A stretch of 37,978 nt of DNA from Treponema sp. (GTDB taxonomy: Bacteria > Spirochaetota > Spirochaetia > Treponematales > Treponemataceae): the NCBI GenBank assembly GCA_016293005.1, contig JAEDFA010000010.1:1-37978 (forward strand). Reading direction: 5' to 3'. How positions within the stretch are numbered: the stretch's first letter is position 1; each line of letters begins with the position of its first letter. A program made the position numbers and the translations under genes. The notes beneath the pieces are model-generated. The model saw only the letters and a list, made by a program, of their open reading frames with translations, had not been told where the DNA came from and did not search any database. Below are positions 15,593 through 22,741 of this stretch, in pieces.

Positions 15593-16132
15593 ATGATTAC
15601 TTTCGATCAGATTTTGCTTCTTCAAGAAAAAATAGAAAGTGCTGCAAATAAAATAAAGCAGTTGCAGGCTGAAAACGATGCTCTTCGCAGTAAATGTGCC
15701 GAGCTCACAAATGCGCTTTCAACCAAATCGGAGCTACTTTCTTCATTCGAGTCTGAGCAGTCAAAAATCGAAAACGGCATTCTTCACGCCTTAAACCGGT
15801 TGAACGCAATAGAAAATTCTGTATTGCATTCAGCCGGAAACACTTTACAACCAGAATCTACTTCAGTAAAAACAGAACAAAAACCTGTTCAAGTACAACA
15901 AGAAGAAATTTTTTCACATCAGGAAAATAATCTTCAAAGCCAAACGCAACTTCAAAATTCAGAGCCAATTCCTCAAGAACAAATACTGAACACACAAAAT
16001 AATACCCAATATAACTCAAACGATTTTAATTCTGCTTTAGATATTACCGAACAAGAAACTCCAGAAACACAAGACTTCCCAAACGAATCTAATGAAACTC
16101 CTCTTGAAAACAATCAGTTTGATATTTTTTAA
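15593..16132 (+). CDS. Coiled-coil protein, ZapB-like
   Basis: A 179-residue protein. Residues 1-70 form a continuous coiled coil (TFDQILLLQEKIESAANKI, LQAENDALRSKCAEL), closely resembling the small ZapB that crosslinks the Z ring through ZapA. From about 75 on it is a Gln/Asn/Glu-rich, probably disordered tail with many NTQ and PQE repeats, which ordinary ZapB lacks; it ends in NNQFDIF. GAGGTG is 8-10 bases before the ATG. The following gene is a probable zapA, which supports the division assignment. Homology by pattern only. Confidence 0.5.
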   Translation: MITFDQILLLQEKIESAANKIKQLQAENDALRSKCAELTNALSTKSELLSSFESEQSKIENGILHALNRLNAIENSVLHSAGNTLQPESTSVKTEQKPVQVQQEEIFSHQENNLQSQTQLQNSEPIPQEQILNTQNNTQYNSNDFNSALDITEQETPETQDFPNESNETPLENNQFDIF

Positions 16133-16149
16133 ATTTTTAGGAAAGTTTT

Positions 16150-16455
16150 ATGCCTAAAGGATCACTTCAGATTGACATTCTTGGAACATCATTCTCAATC
16201 ACCGCAAACGAAGATTCTAAATATCTTGAAAGGATGCTCGGTTACTACAAAAGAATTGTCGAAAATGTTTCAAAAAATGCAACACTTCAAAACGCACTCC
16301 AAACTTCAATTCTTTCAGGAATAATGCTTTGCGATGAACTTTTTAAAGAAAAAGAAAAAAACGCAAAATTCAAAAATACTTTAAAAACCGCAGGCACAAA
16401 CGAAGACGAAAAAATCGTTTCAAACCTTTTAAAAACACTGGATGAAGTTTTATGA
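16150..16455 (+). CDS. zapA: Cell division protein ZapA
   Basis: A 101-residue protein with the ZapA layout: an N-terminal beta segment (LQIDILGTSFSITANEDSKY) followed by the helix LERMLGYYKRIVENVSK and a long C-terminal helix (about 45-95) with ILSGIMLCDELFKEKEK. ZapA binds FtsZ and bundles protofilaments. It comes 17 bases after the ZapB-like gene and overlaps the next gene by 4 bases. Confidence 0.78.
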   Translation: MPKGSLQIDILGTSFSITANEDSKYLERMLGYYKRIVENVSKNATLQNALQTSILSGIMLCDELFKEKEKNAKFKNTLKTAGTNEDEKIVSNLLKTLDEVL

Positions 16456-16907
16456 TAAAAGTCTGGATTGACGCTGACTCCTTTCCTACCCTTTTAAAAA
16501 ACTTTATCCTTGAATACGCAGAAAAAAATTATCTTGAAATAATTTTTGTTGCAAACAAACCCATAAAATCAGACAAGCAAAACTTCAAAATGATTCTCGC
16601 AGAAAATACAAAAGATTCTGCCGATAATATAATTTTTGAAAACATAACAGAAAAAGACATTGCAATAACCCGCGACATTCTTCTTGCAGAACGACTCGTC
16701 CAAAAAAACATAAAAACAATCAACGATCGCGGAACTTATTTTTCAAAAGAAAATATCAAGAAAAAAGTTGAAGAACGAAATTACGATTTTAACCTTGCAC
16801 AACTTGGATTTTCAGGCTCTAAAGAAAAGAATTATGGCATGAAAGAACTTACAAAATTTAGAGAATGCTTTGAAAAAACTCTAAAAAAAATCTATCAAGA
16901 AAACTAA
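16452..16907 (+). CDS. YaiI/YqxD family protein (UPF0178)
   Basis: A 151-residue conserved protein of unknown biochemical function. It shows the family hallmarks: IKVWIDADSFP at the start, DSADNIIFENITEKDIAITRD and LAERLVQKNIKTINDRG, which together outline a PIN-like acidic site (Asp8, Asp10 and the DIAITRD Asp). Its start overlaps the zapA stop by 4 bases, so it belongs to the infC-zapA transcript. Its stop overlaps the convergent HD-GYP gene by 4 bases. Confidence 0.88.
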   Translation: MIKVWIDADSFPTLLKNFILEYAEKNYLEIIFVANKPIKSDKQNFKMILAENTKDSADNIIFENITEKDIAITRDILLAERLVQKNIKTINDRGTYFSKENIKKKVEERNYDFNLAQLGFSGSKEKNYGMKELTKFRECFEKTLKKIYQEN

Positions 16908-18178
16908 TCGTCCTGATTTGCAAGAAGAATCGCACAAATTCTGTCTTTTATTTTCAAAAACGAAAGAACAACTTCCGGGTCAAACTGCGTTCCAGAACTG
17001 CGCTGAATTTCCTGAAAACATTCTTCGATATTCCACGCTTCTTTATAGCATCTTCTGTGAGAAAGCGCATCAAAAACATCTGCAACTGCGACAATTCTTG
17101 CTGCCAAAGGAATTTCCTCGCCTTTTAAATGCTGGGAAACTTTTAACGGCTCCCCGATTTCATATCTGGATTTTTCGTTTGTTTCTTCGTTGAAAGTTTC
17201 TAAAGTATCAAGATTTATTTTTCCAGGATAGCCTTTTTCGCTTCCATCCCAATATTCGTGGTGATAAAGAGCAATATCTTCGGTCATTTGATCTAAATCT
17301 GATTCTGACGGATGAAAAAGCATTGCACCTAAAGCCGTATGACCTTTCATTATAGACCTTTCCTCGTCCGTAAAACGAGCCGGCTTTTTTAAAATTAAAT
17401 CTGAAATTCCGACCTTTCCGATATCGTGAAATTTTGAAGCAATTTTTAAATTATCCCTAAAATGCTCCTGGACATTATTTGGAATATTGTGGTCGAACGC
17501 CCAGCGGTCATAAATTTCTACAGCAAAAAGCGAAACCCGTTCTACATGGCGGTAAGTTTCTTTTGGATCACGGAATTCTGACAGTTTAAGCATTTTTTTG
17601 AAATTGCGTTCTGTCATTTTAGTCTGTTTTAAGGCCTGTTCACAATTTGTAGCAAAATGATTTATGTAAATTCCGTCCTGAATTGAAAAAGAACGAATTT
17701 TGCCGTTTTCATCGAGGGCATTTATAATCTGAAGAACACCTACGATTTTACCATCCGGCATTTTTAACGGAATTGTATAAATAGACTTTGTACGGTAATT
17801 TGTAGTTAAATCAGTCTGCTTGTTGAATTTATACGGAAGTTCTTCAGGAATATTGTAGGCATCGTCAATTACAAGCGGTTTACCAGTATAGGCAACATAA
17901 CCTGCGATTGATTTTTCGTTTATTGGAAAAGAAAATGATTTATACGGAAGTTTTTCACCAGGCTGAAGTTCCCTAAGTTGAGTGTCATTCTGAGCGTATT
18001 TTATGACAAGATTTTTATCTTCAACTACATAAATTGAACCTGCATCTGCCTTAACGATTTTGCGAATTTCAGACAAAATATGTTCAAGAAGAATGTCTAT
18101 ATCCTGAATGTCATAAATGTTCTGGTCGAATTCTACAACTTTTGCTAATGCTTCGTTATGATTTACTAATTTTTCCAT
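16904..18178 (-). CDS. GAF domain / HD-GYP phosphodiesterase
   Basis: A 424-residue cytoplasmic signalling protein. Residues about 15-185 form a GAF sensor (DAGSIYVVEDKNLVIKYAQ, GYVAYTGKPLVIDDAY, IYTIPLKMPDGKIVGVLQI). Residues about 195-415 form an HD-GYP domain: HDIGKVGI with metal His-Asp 251-252, His280 (MKGHTALG), HHEYWDG at 306-312, GYP at 316-318 and Asp367 (VAVADVFDAL). All metal ligands of the family are present, so it should hydrolyse cyclic di-GMP. About 20 extra residues sit between GYP and the ARIVAVAD helix. It may feed into motility control. It is monocistronic, with its own promoter at 18200-18228. Confidence 0.93.
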   Translation of the reverse strand: MEKLVNHNEALAKVVEFDQNIYDIQDIDILLEHILSEIRKIVKADAGSIYVVEDKNLVIKYAQNDTQLRELQPGEKLPYKSFSFPINEKSIAGYVAYTGKPLVIDDAYNIPEELPYKFNKQTDLTTNYRTKSIYTIPLKMPDGKIVGVLQIINALDENGKIRSFSIQDGIYINHFATNCEQALKQTKMTERNFKKMLKLSEFRDPKETYRHVERVSLFAVEIYDRWAFDHNIPNNVQEHFRDNLKIASKFHDIGKVGISDLILKKPARFTDEERSIMKGHTALGAMLFHPSESDLDQMTEDIALYHHEYWDGSEKGYPGKINLDTLETFNEETNEKSRYEIGEPLKVSQHLKGEEIPLAARIVAVADVFDALSHRRCYKEAWNIEECFQEIQRSSGTQFDPEVVLSFLKIKDRICAILLANQDD

Positions 18179-18187
18179 GATTTAACC

Positions 18188-18228
18188 ACTATTTCAAATA
18201 GTATATCATATTTTCATAAAATTTTCAA
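18188..18228 (-). promoter_or_regulatory. Promoter and palindrome of the HD-GYP gene
   Basis: Minus strand TTGAAA (18228-18223), 17-bp spacer, TATACT (18205-18200). A 15-bp perfect palindrome, ACTATTT-C-AAATAGT (18188-18202), begins in the -10 and covers the expected start site near 18193; with one central base it suits a dimeric repressor, not an RNA hairpin. The 130-base gap up to 18310 also holds ATCATAA/TTATGAT (18245-18267), of unclear role. Confidence 0.55.
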
Positions 18229-18310
18229 TTTATTAATAAACGGAATCATAAAAAAAAGAATTATGATAATTTTAAAGAATTTTATTGAATTTATCAAAAC
18301 AAGAGAATTT

Positions 18311-19159
18311 TTAATTTTTTTTCTGAATCAAAGAAAACCAGATTGGACCTGAACCTTTATTTTTGTCAGGAAGAATATGAAAACCAAAAGGCGTTCGTTC
18401 AAAAACTGGAATAAAAGGCATTTTACAGAATTTTTGAATTTCATCTGAAAAAGAAGGCTCTGATTTTTCATATACAAGAGAAGAATCTGAAAATTTCTTT
18501 AAAAGGCGTTCGATTATTCCATCGTTTTCCTGAAAAGATAAGGCACAAGTCGAATAAAGTAAAAATCCGTTAGGCTTTAAAAGTCTGTACGCAGAAGAAA
18601 TCAAGGCCCACTGCTCCATTGCAAGACTTTTTATTCTGGAAGGCGACCATGAATTAAGATATTTTGAATCTTTTAAGACATGACGCTCAGAAGAACACGG
18701 AGCATCAAGCAAAATGCTGTCAAAACATTCTTTTTGAGACAAGCACCATTTTTTTCCGTCGGAACACGAAATTTTCACTCTATTAAAAATTTTTTCAGGC
18801 AGAGAAGATTTACAGACCTGAAAAAGCCTCTGTTTGCGCTGAAAAGACCTTTCATTTGAAAAGAGAACGGAATTTTCATTCATTCTTGAAGAAAGAACTA
18901 AAGTTTTTCCGCCAGGCGCTGCGCACAAATCAAGAATTTTTTCTGCATTTTCAACAGGCAAAAGAGAAGACGCAAAAACGCTTGCAGGATCTAGAAAATA
19001 TTTTTCGCATCCGTCGTGACTGATTTCTGCATAAACACTTTCATCGAGAAGCGATTTTTTTAGATTTTCCCAGCGGTCTGAAAAAATCTTTTCGTAAAAT
19101 TTCTCAAAACCGTCTTTTCCTGAAAGTTTTTTTTGGTCTTCAATTTTATTGTTTTTCAT
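18311..19159 (-). CDS. RsmB/NOP2-family RNA m5C methyltransferase (short form)
   Basis: SAM-dependent RNA cytosine-5 methyltransferase. SAM site LDLCAAPGGKT (about 77-86); the two family cysteines are Cys155 in LDAPCSS and Cys205 in YSTCALS, one the nucleophile and the other needed for release. At 282 residues it lacks the NusB-like N-domain of RsmB and the C-terminal domain of RsmF, so its target (rRNA or tRNA) cannot be stated. The ATG at 19159 has AAAAGG at good spacing; a start six codons earlier (19177) would overlap the GH3 gene. It lies 4 bases after that gene. Confidence 0.88.
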   Translation of the reverse strand: MKNNKIEDQKKLSGKDGFEKFYEKIFSDRWENLKKSLLDESVYAEISHDGCEKYFLDPASVFASSLLPVENAEKILDLCAAPGGKTLVLSSRMNENSVLFSNERSFQRKQRLFQVCKSSLPEKIFNRVKISCSDGKKWCLSQKECFDSILLDAPCSSERHVLKDSKYLNSWSPSRIKSLAMEQWALISSAYRLLKPNGFLLYSTCALSFQENDGIIERLLKKFSDSSLVYEKSEPSFSDEIQKFCKMPFIPVFERTPFGFHILPDKNKGSGPIWFSLIQKKN

Positions 19160-19163
19160 AAAT

Positions 19164-20504
19164 TTACCTTTTGACAAAATGTTTTAAATAAAAACTGACA
19201 TTTTCTTCTTTTGCTTTATAAAATTTTTCAAGGCAAATTTGTTTTTCATTTTCTTTTTGAGAACGAACATGATAAAAAGAGTCTTCGTCTTTTACAAGAG
19301 AGAGAATTTTATATTTAATTTTAAATTCAATCATTTTTTTAGCTGAAGCATTGATTTTCTCAAGAAGCGAAGAATCTTGTTTTAGGCTCTCATAAATAAT
19401 ACCTGCACTTTTTGCAAAGCGTTTTTCAGAAATCATAATGCAGTCGACTCCAGCTTTTAATGCCATTAAAGATGCTTTTTCAGGCGGAAAACCATTTTTA
19501 TTTAAAGCCGCCATAAAAATATCATCTGAAAAAACGATTCCGCTAAAACCAAAATCATTTAAAAGCCTTTCTGAAATCCATTTTTCTGAAAAACACGCAG
19601 GATTTTCTTTATCAAACGCCAGTGTTTTTGCATGACTTAAAAGAACTCCTTCTGGATTGTAAGAAATGAGATTTTTAAAACCTTCAAGACTTTTTTCAAG
19701 TTCCTGCAAAGACAAGTCAATTTCAGGAAGTCCTGTATGCGGGTCAACATTTGAATTTCCGGGAAAATGCTTTAAAACTGAAGCGATTGAATTGTGGGAA
19801 AAAGCGTTTATTGCTGCTCTTCCGTACGAAATAACCTGATTTTCTGAACCGAAACTTCGACCGTTTAAGAATTTTTCGTTTTTTTCTGTTGAGATTTCTG
19901 CAAGCGGGAAAAAATTAAGATTAAAGCCAAGACAATTCATCTGTAACGCTTGAAGACTGTAAAGATAATATGAATCTTTTACCGAAAGACATTCTGAAAC
20001 GCGTTTTGCAGACGGCAAAGATCCTGAAACATCTTTTAACCTGTTTACAAGTCCGCCTTCCTGGTCAATTGAGAGAAACGGAGGCACAAGATTTCTTTTT
20101 GAACAGTAACCTTTTATTGAATCAGTAAAATCGATGATTTTTTCTGGAGAAGAATTTATGTTATAGCTGAAAAAAAGGTAACCTGCAGGAATTAACGCGT
20201 TAGAATCTTTTTTATCTTTTGAAACTTCATATTCAAATTCTACAGGAATAAAACGCTCGTTTCCTTCGAGATTTATTATAAAAAGCTGAGAAATGCGCTG
20301 AACTAAAGAAAGAGATGAAAGGTATTCGTCAACGGCAGAATCAATTTTTGATTTTTCATCAATTTTAGAATAAACATCTGAAAGAACTTCTTTTAATTTT
20401 TGTTCTGACTGTGAATAATATTTATTTTTACATGAAAAATTGAAAAAAAGAAAAAAACTCAAAAAAAGAAAAATTATTTCCTGCAAAAGAATTTTGTTTT
20501 TCAT
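19164..20504 (-). CDS. Glycoside hydrolase family 3 lipoprotein, NagZ-like
   Basis: A 446-residue beta-N-acetylhexosaminidase-like protein. A signal peptide ends in the lipobox FNFSC (Cys25), so it is anchored outside the cytoplasm, unlike cytosolic NagZ of E. coli and similar to secreted NagZ-type lipoproteins. Motifs: FLSIDQEGGLVNRL, VLKHFPGNSNVDPHTGLP (the Asp-His pair that marks NagZ-type acid/base catalysis) and GIVFSDDIFM with the nucleophile Asp. A role in trimming or recycling GlcNAc from muropeptides is likely. The frame opens at a TTG (20540), but the ATG at 20504 gives the proper signal peptide. There is no ribosome site; TAAAAT lies 7 bases before the ATG. Confidence 0.88.
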   Translation of the reverse strand: MKNKILLQEIIFLFLSFFLFFNFSCKNKYYSQSEQKLKEVLSDVYSKIDEKSKIDSAVDEYLSSLSLVQRISQLFIINLEGNERFIPVEFEYEVSKDKKDSNALIPAGYLFFSYNINSSPEKIIDFTDSIKGYCSKRNLVPPFLSIDQEGGLVNRLKDVSGSLPSAKRVSECLSVKDSYYLYSLQALQMNCLGFNLNFFPLAEISTEKNEKFLNGRSFGSENQVISYGRAAINAFSHNSIASVLKHFPGNSNVDPHTGLPEIDLSLQELEKSLEGFKNLISYNPEGVLLSHAKTLAFDKENPACFSEKWISERLLNDFGFSGIVFSDDIFMAALNKNGFPPEKASLMALKAGVDCIMISEKRFAKSAGIIYESLKQDSSLLEKINASAKKMIEFKIKYKILSLVKDEDSFYHVRSQKENEKQICLEKFYKAKEENVSFYLKHFVKR

Positions 20505-20511
20505 GGAAACA

Positions 20512-20540
20512 ATTTTATAGAAAAAAAAGATTCGCCGCAA
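20512..20540 (-). promoter_or_regulatory. Candidate promoter of the GH3 lipoprotein, near-leaderless
   Basis: Minus strand TTGCGG (20540-20535), 17-bp spacer, TAAAAT (20517-20512), then 7 bases to the ATG at 20504. It lies back to back with the promoter for the gene at 20579 in a 74-base divergent region. Confidence 0.45.
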
Positions 20541-20543
20541 TGG

Positions 20544-20572
20544 TCGAAAAAATTTAAACTCCGTGATAGAAT
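20544..20572 (+). promoter_or_regulatory. Extended -10 promoter giving a leaderless mRNA (gene at 20579)
   Basis: TCGAAA (20544-20549), 17-bp spacer, TAGAAT (20567-20572) with TG one base upstream (TGATAGAAT). The ATG starts 6 bases beyond the hexamer; no Shine-Dalgarno fits in that space. Confidence 0.6.
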
Positions 20573-20578
20573 AAAGAT

Positions 20579-21391
20579 ATGAGAAAAATTTGCATTATCA
20601 CCGGCGCAAGTTCCGGGATGGGAAAAGAATTTGCAATTCAGATTGCAGAAAAATATCAGAATTTAAACCTTGATGAAATATGGCTTTTAGCACGCCGAAA
20701 AGAAAAACTTGATTCAGCCAAAAATGAAATTTTAAAAATCAAAAATGCGCCAAAGGTAAAAAATTTTCAAATTGACCTTTCTGGAACAGAAGGTTCAAAA
20801 AATTACAAAAAAATTCTCGACGATGAATTTCAAAAACAAGACTTTTCTGTAGAACTTCTTGTAAACAATGCAGGATTCGGAACTTACGGACCGTTTGAAA
20901 ATACTCCAGTTGAAAAAGAACTTCAAATGATAGAATTAAACTGCGTTTCGTTTACGGGAGTATGCGGCTACACTCTTCCATTTATGAAAGAAAATTCTAC
21001 TATTATAAACACATCAAGTCTTGCCTCGTTTGCACCTCTTGGAAATTTTGCCGTTTACGCTGCAACAAAATCGTTTACATTAAGTTTTTCAATTGCCCTC
21101 AGCGCAGAATTAAAGCACAGAAAAATCAAAGTCTGCGCGCTCTGCCCCGGAAGCGTAAGCACAGAATTTGCAAATGTTGCCTCAAACGGCGCCAGAAAAG
21201 AAGTTCTCCACGGAATAGAACCTGAAAAAGTCGTTTCAGACTGCCTGAAAAAAGCGTTCAAAAATAAAAAAATTGCCGTATTCAGATTCAAATGGAAATG
21301 TTCGGCGTTTTTTTCACGATTTGTTTCAAGATTTTTCGTCGCAAATTTTATGTACAAAAACTGCAAAAGACCTTACAAAAACGAATCATAA
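20579..21391 (+). CDS. Short-chain dehydrogenase/reductase
   Basis: A 270-residue NAD(P)-dependent oxidoreductase of the classical SDR type. Rossmann motif TGASSGMGK at 9-17, LLARRKEKL for cofactor choice (Arg pair, which favours NADPH), LLVNNAGFG, the catalytic Ser in INTSSLASF, YAATKSF with catalytic Tyr and Lys, and LCPGSVSTEF. The substrate is unknown. The last 40 residues are basic and hydrophobic (FRFKWKCSAFFSRFVSRFF) and could bind the membrane. It stands alone, divergent from the GH3 gene, and is predicted to be translated from a leaderless mRNA. Confidence 0.9.
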   Translation: MRKICIITGASSGMGKEFAIQIAEKYQNLNLDEIWLLARRKEKLDSAKNEILKIKNAPKVKNFQIDLSGTEGSKNYKKILDDEFQKQDFSVELLVNNAGFGTYGPFENTPVEKELQMIELNCVSFTGVCGYTLPFMKENSTIINTSSLASFAPLGNFAVYAATKSFTLSFSIALSAELKHRKIKVCALCPGSVSTEFANVASNGARKEVLHGIEPEKVVSDCLKKAFKNKKIAVFRFKWKCSAFFSRFVSRFFVANFMYKNCKRPYKNES

Positions 21392-21482
21392 AATTTTAAA
21401 TACAAAAAAATAAGTTTAAAATGACTCAAAGTTTTTAACGATGTTGCATTTATAACATTTTTTAATTTCCTGTAAAATTTTG

Positions 21483-21511
21483 TTGTCAATTATAACTTTA
21501 TCTACTACACT
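21483..21511 (+). promoter_or_regulatory. Promoter giving a leaderless mRNA (gene at 21518)
   Basis: TTGTCA (21483-21488), 17-bp spacer, TACACT (21506-21511), then 6 bases to the ATG at 21518. A second possible -10 (TATAAC, 21491-21496) would give a 15-base leader, also without a ribosome site. Confidence 0.5.
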
Positions 21512-21517
21512 TATTCT

Positions 21518-22543
21518 ATGAAAAAAACATTATCACTTGCTTTTCTATTTTTAGTTGAAATTTCTGCTTTTGCGGCAAAAAAACAGCAGATTCCAGAATG
21601 GGTTTTAAACTTAGAATCAGTTTTTCCAGCCGAGCATTTCATTACAAAAGAAGGAATCGGGAAAACCCAGGACGAAGCAAGGCTCAATGCGATAAGCGAA
21701 ATATCTTTCTTTTTCGATACAAAAGTTAATTCAATAAAAGAAGCCCATTACAACGCCTTAGAAACAGAAGATGCAAACGGAAAATCATTTAAAACACAAA
21801 AAGAACTCCAAACTTCAACAAGATTAAATTCAAACGTACACCTCAATTCTGTAGAATTTGAAAAACCGTGGAAAGACAAAAAGAAAAAAGAATGGCACTG
21901 TCTCTGCTACATTAAACGGGAAAATCTCTGGAATCAGTATGATACAGAACTAAGCCTTTCAAAAGACGATTTTTTAAACTTCTTGAAAAAAGCTGAATCC
22001 TGTGAAGAACCGTTTGCAAAAATTACTCTCCTTGAAACTGCACTTGAAAAAGGCATAATTTTTCTTGACAAGCTTTCGTACGCAGAATTTTTATCAGAAA
22101 AACTCACAAATGAAAAATACAATGCAACACTTCAAAAACTTTCAAAAGTTCCAGGATTTATTTACGATGTAAAAAGTCAAAACCCTGTCTACATCGAAGT
22201 AACAGAAGATCAGGGAAAAGCCGTTTATTCAGCTGTTTTAAAAGCCTTGACTGATTCAGGATTTCAAGTTACTTCCGAAAAGAAAAATGCAGGTTTTACT
22301 GCAAAAGTCAATGTAAATCTTGAAAATTATCTCGATGACGAAATTTATGTTTATTCGCCTTCTGTTCAAATTGATTTTTCAGGAAAAAACGGAAGCCTCT
22401 ATGTTTATTCAAAAAATTTTGACAAAATAAAAGTTTACACTGAAAATCTTGGAAAAAAGAAATGCATTACGGCCATCGTAAACGAAATAAACACAACTCT
22501 CAAAGAAAATTTTACTAATGAAAGAAAAGTAATAATAAAATAA
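21518..22543 (+). CDS. Secreted LPP20-like protein of unknown function
   Basis: A 341-residue exported protein: a signal peptide of about 19 residues (MKKTLSLAFLFLVEISAFA) without a lipobox Cys, so periplasmic or surface. After it, IPEWVLNLESVFPAEHFI and IGKTQDEARLNAISEISFFF follow the LPP20 pattern (IPxWV, G.G.T..EA...A). The middle (about 160-215) is helical and Lys/Glu-rich. The last part (about 225-335) has ALTDSGFQVTSEKKNAGFT and alternating beta strands, resembling the domain of outer-membrane-associated treponemal proteins. No enzymatic motif is seen. It is monocistronic, with no clear terminator in the 137 bases downstream. Confidence 0.65.
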   Translation: MKKTLSLAFLFLVEISAFAAKKQQIPEWVLNLESVFPAEHFITKEGIGKTQDEARLNAISEISFFFDTKVNSIKEAHYNALETEDANGKSFKTQKELQTSTRLNSNVHLNSVEFEKPWKDKKKKEWHCLCYIKRENLWNQYDTELSLSKDDFLNFLKKAESCEEPFAKITLLETALEKGIIFLDKLSYAEFLSEKLTNEKYNATLQKLSKVPGFIYDVKSQNPVYIEVTEDQGKAVYSAVLKALTDSGFQVTSEKKNAGFTAKVNVNLENYLDDEIYVYSPSVQIDFSGKNGSLYVYSKNFDKIKVYTENLGKKKCITAIVNEINTTLKENFTNERKVIIK

Positions 22544-22629
22544 AAAAAGAATCTTAAAATCACTTATTTTCTAGCGCTAATATAAACACGCCACAAAAAT
22601 TCTTAAAACAATGCTTTTTTTTTCATTTA

Positions 22630-22658
22630 ATGACAAAATAAAAAAAATCATGTAGAAT
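22630..22658 (+). promoter_or_regulatory. Promoter of pncB
   Basis: ATGACA (22630-22635), 17-bp spacer, TAGAAT (22653-22658); start expected at about 22665, which is the first G of GGG that opens the GC-rich leader. Confidence 0.65.
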
Positions 22659-22664
22659 TAAAAC

Positions 22665-22737
22665 GGGATGTGAAGGCTGCGTGCCAGATGCTGGAGACAG
22701 ACTCAAAGAAACCCCAGAAAATTTCAGAGGTATTTTT
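22665..22737 (+). ncRNA. GC-rich structured leader of pncB, candidate riboswitch or attenuator
   Basis: A 73-base leader much richer in G and C than the flanking sequence. Possible pairings: GGC-UGCGU-GCC (22675-22685); CUG-GAGA-CAG, a GNRA-type loop (22691-22700); CUGG (22691-22694) with either CCAG at 22684-22687 or CCAG at 22714-22717; and GGG (22665-22667) with CCC (22712-22714). The choices exclude one another, as in a switch, and the last two could form a pseudoknot. It does not match any riboswitch class I can recall, including both NAD classes. A 17-codon ORF overlaps it. Confidence 0.4.
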
Positions 22738-22741
22738 ATGA
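22688..22741 (+). CDS. Possible 17-codon leader peptide upstream of pncB
   Basis: ATG at 22688 opens MLETDSKKPQKISEVFL and stops at TGA 22739-22741, overlapping the pncB start as ATGA. This is the geometry of translational coupling. Upstream, GAAGG is about 11 bases away, a long spacing, and the ORF contains the pncB ribosome site. It could be a coupled leader peptide or chance. Confidence 0.25.
   Translation: MLETDSKKPQKISEVFL

Noticed and set aside
22681..22737. N-terminal extension of pncB from GTG 22681
   Set aside because: The conserved protein starts right after the ATG at 22738, which has its own ribosome site; the extension is better explained as a structured leader.
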